Assembly (NCBI GenBank): GCA_902765215.1
Contig: CACWZA010000001.1
Location: forward strand, 1-64,000
DNA: 64,000 nucleotides
Source: an uncultured bacterium
GTDB lineage: Bacteria > Cyanobacteriota > Vampirovibrionia > Gastranaerophilales > Gastranaerophilaceae
Direction: 5' to 3'
The notes under the pieces are model-generated. The model was not told the origin of the DNA and ran no database searches. It saw nothing but the letters and a program-made list of their open reading frames with translations. The position numbers and the translations under genes were made by a program. This document shows positions 42,641 through 50,021 of the stretch, piece after piece; the stretch's first letter is position 1; every line of letters begins with the position of its first letter.

Positions 42641-42743
42641 ATTATCAACTGTCCCAAAATTATTTTATTATTTCTCTCTTTTTCTATATTATCACAAATG
42701 TTGACTCAATTAAAGGTAAGTATGTAGTATAAATGCCCGATTT

Positions 42744-42778
42744 TATCAAAAGAAAAGGGAACTATTTTAAGTTCCCTT
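42744..42778 (-). terminator. rho-independent terminator after hsp20
   Basis: Stem AAGGGAAC/GTTCCCTT with an 8-nt loop (42755-42778), followed on the minus strand by TTTTCTTTTGATAAAA. Confidence 0.85.
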
Positions 42779-42803
42779 CTTTGTGTACTACGTATGAAAT
42801 TGA

Positions 42804-43268
42804 TTATTTAACCGCTAATTTTTTAGTTGTTTCTTTTTCTATTTCTTTTTTAGGAGCGTGTATTTTCAAAATACCGTGTTCAAGTTTAGCATCGGTTTTT
42901 TCCACATCTATATCCTTAGGGAAATAAACTGTTCTTGAAAATTCACCGTATCTGAACTCTGATTTTGTATAATTAGAGTCTTTTTCTTCTTTTTCTTCTT
43001 CTTTTTTAGCATTAATTGTCAAATGATTTTTATCGATATCAATATCTAAATCTTCTTTTTTAACCCCCGGAAGCTCGGCATTTACACAATATTCGTTGTC
43101 GTGTTCATGGAGTTCCACAGGCATTGCCAGTTTGTCTAAATCTTTGTAATCTTCGTCGCAGACAAATTCAGGGAACAAACTGTCAAAGTTTCTGTTTAAA
43201 ATAGTGTTGATTTCATCATTTACTGATTTAATAAAGCCATCAGGCGATTTTTTAATTAAGAATTTCAT
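42804..43268 (-). CDS. hsp20: Hsp20/alpha-crystallin small heat-shock protein
   Basis: A 154-aa ATP-independent holdase that binds unfolding proteins during heat stress. The alpha-crystallin domain (about 48-150) contains MPVELHEHDNEYCVNAELPGVKKEDLDI, FRYGEFSRTVYFP and the family signature GILKIHAPK (A-x-x-x-n-G-v-L-type). The N-terminal ~45 residues are short and variable, as is usual. The leader folds into hairpins that cover the SD GGAG (see the regulatory feature), so translation is probably temperature-controlled. A strong terminator makes it monocistronic. Confidence 0.92.
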   Translation of the reverse strand: MKFLIKKSPDGFIKSVNDEINTILNRNFDSLFPEFVCDEDYKDLDKLAMPVELHEHDNEYCVNAELPGVKKEDLDIDIDKNHLTINAKKEEEKEEKDSNYTKSEFRYGEFSRTVYFPKDIDVEKTDAKLEHGILKIHAPKKEIEKETTKKLAVK

Positions 43269-43272
43269 ATTG

Positions 43273-43320
43273 TACTCCTTTCTTGGGAGTAATATTTAGG
43301 GATCTGTCGGTAAATATTAC
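43273..43320 (-). promoter_or_regulatory. candidate RNA thermometer in the hsp20 leader
   Basis: On the minus strand two hairpins can form just before the ATG. The inner one pairs TACTCC with GGAGTA (7-nt loop, plus-strand 43273-43291) and buries the SD GGAG. The upstream one pairs GTAATATTTA with TAAATATTAC (12-nt loop, 43289-43320), an AT-rich 10-bp stem. They share three bases, so they could compete or stack. Confidence 0.6.
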
Positions 43321-43459
43321 CCTTAACATAATGTATATCACTTTCAACACTATTATTATGACTCCATTTTTAGAAAAAACGGAGATAATTAACCAAAATT
43401 TAACAATTCAAACAGACAGGCATTATATAATACCTGCTCTTCAAAGGAATACAAACATA

Positions 43460-44023
43460 TTATTCAATAATATATGCGTTGACGATTTCACCGTAATACA
43501 GGGTATGGAAATCGCAATTAGCCATAGGGTTATCCGAAGGAATACCCTCAGGATAGCAGTCCTCAAGAATCTCTCTTGGGATTTGGCTGACATCTTGTTC
43601 CTGCCTATATGTAACCTTACATTCAATTGTAAGAGGGAGCTCTTTTATTGCAGGAGAACTGACACTGATACCGTCGACAGGAGTCAGAGAAAAATCCTCA
43701 TATTCCATATCTTCAAACTTATTTCCGTCTCTGCCGGAGTTTGCACCGCAATAACCTATTGCTCTTGCAACAAGTTTTCTGCTCTCACTGTTGAGCGGAA
43801 CGGATACCGTAAACTCTTTGCTCTCTTCTATTAACTGGTGGGTAAATCTTCCGTGTCTTATGAAAGCGGTAAAGAACATTTTGTTCCACTTAATACCGAT
43901 TTGCCCCCATGAGATTGTCATTGTATTAACCTTGTCGCCGCTCCTTGTATTCAAAAGGATACCGCTTCTCAGCTGACTCATAATTGTCGGTAAGTAGTCC
44001 ACAACATCAATTTGTTTAACCAT
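43460..44023 (-). CDS. flavin reductase-like domain protein
   Basis: A 187-aa flavoprotein of the flavin reductase/FMN-binding split-barrel family. NTMTISWGQIGIKWNKMFFTAFIRHGRFTHQLI (about 34-66) is the FMN-contacting region (T-S/T-x-x and R-x-x-x-T-x-x-x-I patterns). FTVSVPL, GYCGANSGRDGNKFE and LTIECKVTYRQE follow the family order. The start is the ATG at 44023 with SD GGAGG. Members range from flavin reductases to unknown oxidoreductases. The gene is divergent from the YjbR gene. Confidence 0.83.
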   Translation of the reverse strand: MVKQIDVVDYLPTIMSQLRSGILLNTRSGDKVNTMTISWGQIGIKWNKMFFTAFIRHGRFTHQLIEESKEFTVSVPLNSESRKLVARAIGYCGANSGRDGNKFEDMEYEDFSLTPVDGISVSSPAIKELPLTIECKVTYRQEQDVSQIPREILEDCYPEGIPSDNPMANCDFHTLYYGEIVNAYIIE

Positions 44024-44125
44024 ACTGGCCTCCATTAGAACAATATAATTATAACATATTTGTCAATACCTTTGAATACCACGCAAATTTCGGCTAGAAA
44101 ATACTGCCGCTTAAAATTTTTGACA

Positions 44126-44131
44126 TATAAT
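44126..44131 (+). promoter_or_regulatory. -10 box 6 nt before the YjbR-like ATG
   Basis: TATAAT, six bases (AAAGAT), then ATG at 44138. No canonical Shine-Dalgarno. Confidence 0.45.
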
Positions 44132-44137
44132 AAAGAT

Positions 44138-44797
44138 ATGAATTTAGACAAACTTAAGAACAAAAAATATGTACCTGACAAACTGAAGAAATTCGGGTTT
44201 AAAAAGTCGCAAGGCGGCTGGATATACAAAGGGGATATTCTGAACGGCGATTTTAAACTGACCGTCGCTATTACAGAGGATAAGATAAAAACCGAACTCA
44301 TTGAAACAGAAACCTCTGAACCGTACACCCTTCACCTTGTAGAAGGGGCAGAGGGGGAATTTGTCGGGAAAGTACGCTCAGAATATGAAAAAGTTATGGA
44401 TAAAATTGCCCAAAACTGTTATGAGATGAGTGTTTTTGAGTTTGAGCAGTCGCTGTCAGTTTTGGAATACGCAAAGGAAAAATACGGGAGCGAAGCGGAA
44501 TACCTTTGGGAAAAGTTCCCGAGAAACGCCGTTTGCAGAAGAAACGATAACAAGAAATGGTATTTTGCAGTACTGTCAGTCAAAGCGGACAGGCTTGGGT
44601 TTGATAATGACGAAATTATTGAAGTCATTGATTTAAGGGCGAAAAAAGAGGATGTGCCCGATTTATTAAAACAGAACAACATTTACCCCGCATATCACAT
44701 GAACAAGAAAAGCTGGATAACAATTGTTCTTGATAACTCGATGGACACAAATAAACTGTTTGAAATGATAGATACCAGCTACGACCTTGCAAAATAA
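44138..44797 (+). CDS. MmcQ/YjbR-family protein
   Basis: A 219-aa protein. The C-terminal ~120 residues match the MmcQ/YjbR (DUF419) family, a small alpha/beta fold resembling DNA-binding CyaY-like structures: KYGSEAEYLWEKFPRNAVCRRNDNKKWYFAVL and ending NKKSWITIVLD. The N-terminal ~90 residues (KLKKFGFKKSQGGWIYKGDI) form an additional domain present in some members. The start is the ATG at 44138, because the longer frame lacks support and a -10 box lies six bases upstream. The role is unknown. Confidence 0.75.
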   Translation: MNLDKLKNKKYVPDKLKKFGFKKSQGGWIYKGDILNGDFKLTVAITEDKIKTELIETETSEPYTLHLVEGAEGEFVGKVRSEYEKVMDKIAQNCYEMSVFEFEQSLSVLEYAKEKYGSEAEYLWEKFPRNAVCRRNDNKKWYFAVLSVKADRLGFDNDEIIEVIDLRAKKEDVPDLLKQNNIYPAYHMNKKSWITIVLDNSMDTNKLFEMIDTSYDLAK

Positions 44798-44817
44798 TAT
44801 TGCTGATATTATTGTGA

Positions 44818-44823
44818 TATACT
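44818..44823 (+). promoter_or_regulatory. extended -10 box 6 nt before the MBL ATG
   Basis: TGATATACT (extended -10), six bases (TGGTTT), then ATG at 44830, only 32 nt after the previous stop. No Shine-Dalgarno. Confidence 0.45.
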
Positions 44824-44829
44824 TGGTTT

Positions 44830-45612
44830 ATGAAACTAACAATGCTCGGAACAGGGAATGCACTTGTGACAAAATGCTACAACACCTGTTTTATACTAAA
44901 TGACAATAATGAATATCTGCTTGTTGACGGTGGAGGCGGAAACCAAATCTTATCCCAGCTGGAACAGGCAAAAATATCCTGCGGAGATTTGCACAACATT
45001 TTTGTTACCCACAAACATATAGATCACATATTAGGGATAGTCTGGGTAATCAGAATAATACTTCAAAACCACAAAAACGAGGGTGAATACTATGTTTATG
45101 GGCACAAAGAAGTTATTGAAATACTTGAAAATATGTGCAGAACCCTAATCAGAGAAAAAGAAACAAAACTAATCGGAACGGTTTTAAAATTCATAACGAT
45201 AGAAAACAACGAAGAAATCGACCTCATCGGGCACAGGTTCAGATTCTTTGATATACACTCAGACAAGGCAGCCCAGTTTGGGTTTACCATAGATAATGAA
45301 ATCGTATGCTGCGGAGATGAACCTTATAATGACACAATAAAAGACTTCGTTAAAAACGCAAAATGGCTTATGCACGAAGCTTTTTGTTTAGATTCAGAAG
45401 CCGACCTTTTCAACCCTTACGAGAAAAAACATTCAACCGTAAAGGATGCCTGCAAAAAAGCACAGGAAAACAACATTAAAAACCTTATTCTCTACCACAC
45501 AGAGGACAAGAATATAAAGAACAGAAAAGAGTTATACACCGCAGAAGGCAGACAATACTTCAGCGGGAATATATATATCCCTGATGATTTGGAAAGTATT
45601 GACCTGATTTAA
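44830..45612 (+). CDS. MBL-fold hydrolase (RNase Z-like)
   Basis: A 260-aa metallo-beta-lactamase-fold protein. The metal site is THKHIDH (His61, His63, Asp65, His66), preceded by MLGTGNA and VDGGGGNQ, which resemble RNase Z/arylsulfatase-type members. Further ligands are in LMHEAF (His near 180) and LILYHTED (His near 225). The length is short for a full RNase Z and the exosite arm is not obvious, so tRNA 3' processing is not assured. A terminator follows 140 nt later. Confidence 0.8.
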   Translation: MKLTMLGTGNALVTKCYNTCFILNDNNEYLLVDGGGGNQILSQLEQAKISCGDLHNIFVTHKHIDHILGIVWVIRIILQNHKNEGEYYVYGHKEVIEILENMCRTLIREKETKLIGTVLKFITIENNEEIDLIGHRFRFFDIHSDKAAQFGFTIDNEIVCCGDEPYNDTIKDFVKNAKWLMHEAFCLDSEADLFNPYEKKHSTVKDACKKAQENNIKNLILYHTEDKNIKNRKELYTAEGRQYFSGNIYIPDDLESIDLI

Positions 45613-45751
45613 CGACTTCAACACAAGACAGAGTATCACTATGTAAATAAATGATACAAAATTAGCCTGTCAGGGGTTGAAAAACCGAAAAAATAGTAAA
45701 TAATAAAAGTAGCAGTTAAAAATACTGTTTTTATGTTCATCATTTAGAATG

Positions 45752-45783
45752 GAAAGGGGCGACAAGCCCCTTTCTATTTTTGT
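45752..45783 (+). terminator. rho-independent terminator
   Basis: Stem GAAAGGGGC/GCCCCTTTC with loop GACAA, followed by TATTTTTG on the plus strand. It terminates the MBL transcript or an unannotated RNA between 45613 and 45752. Confidence 0.8.
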
Positions 45784-45795
45784 TGGTTAAATCCT

Positions 45796-46116
45796 TTAAC
45801 CCTTTACCAAAGCGAGTTTGAGCTTTGTTTTTGCAAAGAGTGCGTGAATTTTATCCTTAGGCATTAAAATTTTATCGCCTTCGAAGATATCATAATTTTT
45901 GCCTGCAATCATAACTTCTGCCTGCCCTTCCAATATATGTATCATCACATTTGAAGGTGAGATACAAGGCATTATTGATTGCCCTCTGTCAAATGCTAAC
46001 CCAGCCACTGTTTGAATATCTGTCTTATATATAGTTGTGGTCATAATTGACCCTTTTTCATAATAGAGATTCTTCTTCAACTTGATAAGTTCGTGCTCAG
46101 TTATAGTAGGTTCCAT
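45796..46116 (-). CDS. small cupin-domain protein
   Basis: A 106-aa single cupin barrel. MPCISPSNVMIHILEGQAEVMIAGKNYDIFEGDKILMPKDKIHAL covers the two cupin motifs (G-x-A-E-V and the P-x-x-x-x-H ending with His), though several canonical metal-binding His residues are replaced. The start is the ATG at 46116 with SD AAGGAGG. It follows the Rrf2-type regulator by 41 nt in the same direction. Such Rrf2-cupin pairs may sense redox or small ligands; the ligand is unknown. Confidence 0.78.
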   Translation of the reverse strand: MEPTITEHELIKLKKNLYYEKGSIMTTTIYKTDIQTVAGLAFDRGQSIMPCISPSNVMIHILEGQAEVMIAGKNYDIFEGDKILMPKDKIHALFAKTKLKLALVKG

Positions 46117-46157
46117 ACATACCTCCTTATCAGTCTGTAAAATTATAGTTTTTATTG

Positions 46158-46568
46158 TCACACATTTAAATTCGGTAGATGTTTAAAATCTGCTATTGTA
46201 GTGCCAGTCATATATTTTTCAAATTTGCTATTCATTTCGGTTACAAAGTTGCACATAATGCAGTCTATACAAGTACCATCGCCACTAGAAAACAAACATT
46301 TTCGGCATTCAAATTTGCCTTCAAATATTTCATACACATCCATTAACGACATATTCTTATATTCATCTTTTATTGAAAAACCACCCTTTGGACCTTTCAC
46401 GGATACTAAAATGCCTTCCTTCACGAATCGTTGAAGGACTTTTGATAAGTGATTATCTGAAATTCCGAATTTGGTTGATATTTCTTTTACTGTTGAGGGT
46501 TCACCCTTGTTGTTGATATAAACAATCGAATGCAGTGCGATAGCAGTTCCTTCGGAAAGTTTAATCAT
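46158..46568 (-). CDS. Rrf2-family transcriptional regulator
   Basis: A 136-aa Rrf2 winged-helix regulator. HTH: VKEISTKFGISDNHLSKVLQRFVKEGILVSVKGPKGGFSI (about 26-65), with the family-typical GxKGG wing. A Cys cluster CRKCLFSSGDGTCIDCIMC (about 90-108) could bind an Fe-S cluster as in IscR/NsrR, although the spacing differs. The start is the ATG at 46568 with SD GGGGA. It is divergent from two flavodoxin genes, which are plausible targets. Confidence 0.84.
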   Translation of the reverse strand: MIKLSEGTAIALHSIVYINNKGEPSTVKEISTKFGISDNHLSKVLQRFVKEGILVSVKGPKGGFSIKDEYKNMSLMDVYEIFEGKFECRKCLFSSGDGTCIDCIMCNFVTEMNSKFEKYMTGTTIADFKHLPNLNV

Positions 46569-46762
46569 AAGTTCCCCTTTTTGGTATAAGGGTACTATAA
46601 TATTTTTTTCGGGGTCTGTCAATAAAATATTAAGAACTCGTTATATAATTATACATTTTTTAATATTTTATTCGACAATATAGTGTAAAAATGCGGTTAT
46701 TTCACAATATATTGACATCTTTGATTAAAATCACTAATATTAAATTACGGAATGAGGTTTTC

Positions 46763-47338
46763 ATGAAAAAACTTTTGATATGTTTGTTTGCGTTGCTGTT
46801 GGTAAGTACGGGAGTCGTTTTTGCAGGTAGCAAATCTGTTCAAAAATCCCATATCAATTTTGCAAAAAAGAATATCTTAATCGCCTATTACTCCCTGAGC
46901 GGGAACACAAAATATGTGGCAGAACACCTTCAGGCACAAATCGGCGGAGATATTTTTGAAATCACAACCAAAAACAAATACCCGACCGAACAAAGGCTGT
47001 TAAAAGAGGTAACAAAATATCAGAATGAAAACGATATTTTCCCTGAGATAAACAACACAGTAGATGTGAGCAAATATGATATAATATTTGTGGGAACACC
47101 GGTATGGTACTCTACAATGGCAATGCCTGTAAAAACATTTCTTTCAGTGAACAACTTCAAGGGCAAGACCATTATACCGTTTATCACTCACGGAGGCGGC
47201 GGTTGGGGCGACATTGATATTGATATGGACGATTTGTCTAACGGCAGGGTTGTACAAAATGTGTTTGCCGTACAGGGCAAGGGAACGGCAAACCTTGACA
47301 ATGACCTTAAAAAATGGATAAAATCACTTAGGAAGTAA
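46763..47338 (+). CDS. exported flavodoxin
   Basis: A 191-aa flavodoxin with an N-terminal signal peptide (core LLICLFALLLVSTGVVFA). The mature part has the FMN-phosphate loop AYYSLSGNTKYVAE (about 47-60), GTPVWYSTMAMPVKTFL and THGGGGWGDIDID near the isoalloxazine. Start ATG 46763 with SD GAGG; the longer frame lacks support. Flavodoxins are normally cytoplasmic, so an exported version suggests periplasmic electron transfer. It is followed nine bases later by a cytoplasmic flavodoxin. Confidence 0.82.
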   Translation: MKKLLICLFALLLVSTGVVFAGSKSVQKSHINFAKKNILIAYYSLSGNTKYVAEHLQAQIGGDIFEITTKNKYPTEQRLLKEVTKYQNENDIFPEINNTVDVSKYDIIFVGTPVWYSTMAMPVKTFLSVNNFKGKTIIPFITHGGGGWGDIDIDMDDLSNGRVVQNVFAVQGKGTANLDNDLKKWIKSLRK

Positions 47339-47347
47339 GGAGCAAAA

Positions 47348-47881
47348 ATGTCTGATATACTGATAGCATATTTTTCAAAAAGGGGCAGCAACTATGTTGG
47401 CGGCAGCGTTGTAGAGCTTGAGAAAGGAAATACTGAAGTTGTTGCAGAAAAAATAAAAAATATGACAAATGCTGATATCTTCCATATTGAAACGGTAAAA
47501 GAGTACCCTAATGATTACTATGCCGTTACAGAAGTTGCAAAAGACGAGCTCAACAACAACGAAAGACCTGAACTTACGGGAAAGGTTGAGGATATCTCAA
47601 AATATGACACTATCATTTTGTGTTACCCAAACTGGTGGGGGACATTCCCCGTAGCGGTTATGACATTCTTGGAAACCTACGACCTCACAGGTAAAAAGAT
47701 TTTGCCGTTATGCACCCACGAAGGGAGCGGAATGGGGAACAGCGAAAAAGATTTAAAAACGAAGTTCTGCCCAAATTCAGAGATAGTAAAAGGGCTTGCA
47801 CTGTATGGGAATGCAGTCAGTATGTCAGGCACAAAGATTGCCAACTGGCTTCGTGAAAACGGGATTGCGATACAGGATTAA
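47348..47881 (+). CDS. flavodoxin
   Basis: A 177-aa flavodoxin-like protein without signal peptide. The N-terminus DILIAYFSKRGSNYVGG replaces the usual SxTGNT loop with KRGSNYVGG, and a short insertion follows (SVVELEKGNTEVVAEKI). FLCYPNWWGTFPVAVMTFL-like and LPLCTHEGSGMGNSEKDL segments are conserved. It is in an operon with the exported flavodoxin; SD AAGGAG. An NAD(P)H-dependent or electron-carrier role is likely. Confidence 0.82.
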   Translation: MSDILIAYFSKRGSNYVGGSVVELEKGNTEVVAEKIKNMTNADIFHIETVKEYPNDYYAVTEVAKDELNNNERPELTGKVEDISKYDTIILCYPNWWGTFPVAVMTFLETYDLTGKKILPLCTHEGSGMGNSEKDLKTKFCPNSEIVKGLALYGNAVSMSGTKIANWLRENGIAIQD

Positions 47882-47977
47882 AAGCCGTTTATAAATATCA
47901 GTATTATTTTTATGAAAAATTTTACTTTACATTTAAATGTGTTTTTAGTAATATGAGAACACATCCAAGCAACAGAT

Positions 47978-48067
47978 GGAGGAATGCCAGAGTGGTTGAT
48001 TGGAGCAGTCTTGAAAACTGTCGTACCTTCACGGGTACCTAGGGTTCGAATCCCTATTCCTCCTCCA
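47978..48067 (+). tRNA. tRNA-Ser (anticodon TGA)
   Basis: A class II tRNA with acceptor stem GGAGGAA/TTCCTCC, anticodon stem GCAGT/ACTGT around loop CTTGAAA (anticodon TGA at 48012-48014), a long variable arm, and T arm TAGGG-TTCGAAT-CCCTA. A CCA follows at 48065-48067. The discriminator base is T73, whereas tRNA-Ser in most bacteria has G73. A terminator hairpin follows directly. The 3' end is repeated in the downstream tandem units. Confidence 0.95.
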
Positions 48068-48253
48068 TTTTAAAACAGAGTCTATATCGGGCTCTGTTTT
48101 TTTGTGCATAATGGAGGAGGCGGGATTCTCACGCATCAAGCAAAGCTTGATGGGTTCTCCCCTCCATTGGCTTATTCCTAAATACTACGATAATATTTTC
48201 TATCAACGCAAAACAATACTTAATTGTTTTGCTGTGCGCCAACGGAGTCCTTC
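48055..48253 (+). repeat. tandem repeat unit 1 (starts in the tRNA-Ser 3' end)
   Basis: A 199-nt unit starting TATTCCTCCTCCATTTT, the last bases of tRNA-Ser plus its flank. It contains the terminator, then a hairpin-rich segment: TGGAGG...CCTCCA around CATCAAGC/GCTTGATG, and GCAAAACAAT/ATTGTTTTGC. Nearly identical to unit 2. Confidence 0.9.
48073..48104 (+). terminator. terminator after tRNA-Ser
   Basis: AAACAGAG/CTCTGTTT stem with an 11-nt loop and seven T residues. The same structure is repeated at 48273-48304 in repeat unit 2. Confidence 0.85.
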
Positions 48254-48453
48254 TATTCCTCCTCCATTTTAAAAACAGAGTCTATATCGGGCTCTGTTTT
48301 TTTGTGCATAATGGAGGAGGCGGGATTCTCACGCATCAAGCAGAGCTTGATGGGTTCTCCCCTCCATTGGCTTATTCCCATATACTACAATAATATTTTT
48401 TATCAACGCAAAACAATACTTAATTGTTTTGCTGTGCGCCAACGGAGTCCTTC
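48254..48453 (+). repeat. tandem repeat unit 2
   Basis: A 200-nt near copy of unit 1, differing by one inserted A and a few substitutions (for example GCAAAGC to GCAGAGC in the hairpin loop). It ends in the next copy of the tRNA-like end. Confidence 0.9.
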
Positions 48454-48510
48454 TATTCCTCCTTATAAAATCGGATAGACTTAACAGGCTCTGTTTTTTT
48501 TATGCACAAT
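48454..48510 (+). repeat. partial third repeat unit
   Basis: Starts with TATTCCTCC as in units 1 and 2, then diverges but keeps GGCTCTGTTTTTTT and a TATGCACAAT resembling GTGCATAAT. It marks the end of the repeat array. From here to 48691 the DNA is AT-rich and holds no gene that I can see. Confidence 0.7.
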
Positions 48511-48679
48511 AGAAAAAAAGGTATATTTTTTCACCTCAGATGAAAATTTATTAGGTGGCGAAATTAAAAAATAAGGTCGGAAATTTTTTACAAAAGGCAG
48601 GAAGTTAAAAAAATTTTGTTTAATCCTTTGAGAACAAAAAGGTTTAATTGCTCAATTGTGCAATAGTTTGTGTTTGTTA

Positions 48680-48685
48680 TATATT
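48680..48685 (+). promoter_or_regulatory. -10 box 6 nt before the ATG
   Basis: TATATT, six bases (GACAAT), then ATG at 48692. No Shine-Dalgarno upstream. Confidence 0.4.
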
Positions 48686-48691
48686 GACAAT

Positions 48692-49666
48692 ATGAATAAT
48701 AATCTTGATTTTATGAAAACCTTAAAAAAACATCTTGACGAAACTGTATCCAAAACGGTATTGGACAATTGGGAAAAATACTTACAAATAACTCCAATGA
48801 TGCAGAATGTTTCAAGTTGGATGATTTTTAGCGATTACTGTATTGGTAATGCGGAAAAACATAACGACAGTATTTCTATTGTAATTTGTCCAACAACAGA
48901 TATTGAACTTTTATCAAATGAAATTAACAAATTTATTCCTAATGATATAAAAAAAACAAGAGACGTAAAAAAAGGAACATTAGATTATTTAAAGTCGCCA
49001 TACTATTTTAGTATAAATTTTACAGTTGATAATATAAAAAGCTTTCGCAAATTATATGCTCCAAGTGGTGATAAAAAAGGATTAATTAGGGATATAGAGT
49101 TTATATATAACGACTTGAAATCTGTTACAGTAAGAACTGAATTTCAGGAGGGCTTTTATAAAAAAATAAAAATGTTAAGAGAAGAAATAAAATCGAAAAG
49201 TTTTGGAATAAATAGCTACTGCAAGATTTGTTTTGTTGCATTTTTGGTAGCATATGTGGCATTATTTATAACAATACATGCCAAAGTAAAAGAATTACTT
49301 TGGCTGTCAGACAGAGGTTTGGTATTCGATTTTTTAGATGGTTTGTGTCTTGATTTTTATTATCAGATTTATTTCAATATGCTTATAGAAACAAATATAT
49401 TAATACCTATGCCAAATCCATTTGGAATTGCTACCAACAAAGATGAAAAGTCTCTTTGGTATGATAGTTTAATAAAATTGCCTGATTATTATGCTGGAAC
49501 TATTGCTTCTTGGGATTTAAATACTAATAATGCTGACGAAGATAAACATGTGCAAGTTATTGACAAAGTATTTGCTGATAATCCAAACTTTAATTTGATA
49601 AAAATAAATTTTAAAGACAAATTATTTCAAAGTGGAAAAATTGATATAAAAAAAGTTCAAGTATAA
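48692..49666 (+). CDS. hypothetical island protein with one membrane helix
   Basis: A 324-aa protein I do not recognise. One hydrophobic helix lies about residues 178-200 (CFVAFLVAYVALFITIHA). The N-terminal half has LDNWEKYLQITPMMQNVSSW and IVICPTTDIELLSNEI; the C-terminal half NPFGIATNKDEKSLWYD. It is richer in Ile, Asn and AT-ending codons than the flanking housekeeping genes. The start is the ATG at 48692. It lies just inside the tRNA-Ser island, next to a restriction-modification gene on the other strand; a defence or accessory role is possible but unproven. Confidence 0.55.
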   Translation: MNNNLDFMKTLKKHLDETVSKTVLDNWEKYLQITPMMQNVSSWMIFSDYCIGNAEKHNDSISIVICPTTDIELLSNEINKFIPNDIKKTRDVKKGTLDYLKSPYYFSINFTVDNIKSFRKLYAPSGDKKGLIRDIEFIYNDLKSVTVRTEFQEGFYKKIKMLREEIKSKSFGINSYCKICFVAFLVAYVALFITIHAKVKELLWLSDRGLVFDFLDGLCLDFYYQIYFNMLIETNILIPMPNPFGIATNKDEKSLWYDSLIKLPDYYAGTIASWDLNTNNADEDKHVQVIDKVFADNPNFNLIKINFKDKLFQSGKIDIKKVQV

Positions 49667-49711
49667 TTTCATTTATACTAGATATTTGTTTTTTAATATC
49701 AAAAGATAAAT

Positions 49712-49924
49712 TTATTTAGTTTCATTGTCAATAAAAAACGCATTTAATAAATCTGCATTTTGTTTCAAATTCTTTATTACAGGTGCGAGGTTGTAACATT
49801 CTTCTATTTCAGGTTGATTTGATATGAAATAATCAACAATAACGGCTATATTATATACATTCTCTGCCCATTTGCTAATCTGCTTAAATTCTTTATTTGT
49901 AATATTGTATCCTACTTCTTCCAT
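49712..49924 (-). CDS. small hypothetical protein
   Basis: A 70-aa acidic helical protein, MEEVGYNITNKEFKQISKW to FFIDNETK, with a strong Shine-Dalgarno (GGAGGGG) before the ATG. It lies 97 nt downstream of the restriction-modification gene on the same strand. No domain is recognised. Candidates are an accessory or antitoxin-like protein, but nothing supports this beyond size and location. Confidence 0.5.
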   Translation of the reverse strand: MEEVGYNITNKEFKQISKWAENVYNIAVIVDYFISNQPEIEECYNLAPVIKNLKQNADLLNAFFIDNETK

Positions 49925-50021
49925 AATCCCCTCCGACTATCACGAAACACAATACATGAAAGAAATAATAAAAGCGAAAAGATTGGAAAAATTTTACAAA
50001 AGAACATCTATAATATAAATT

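Noticed and set aside
48224-48478. 84-aa frame in the repeat array
   Set aside because: It is built from the tandem repeats and contains the terminator; no SD.
48055-48510. CRISPR array
   Set aside because: Units are ~200 nt with no short repeats and unique spacers, and no cas genes are in the window.
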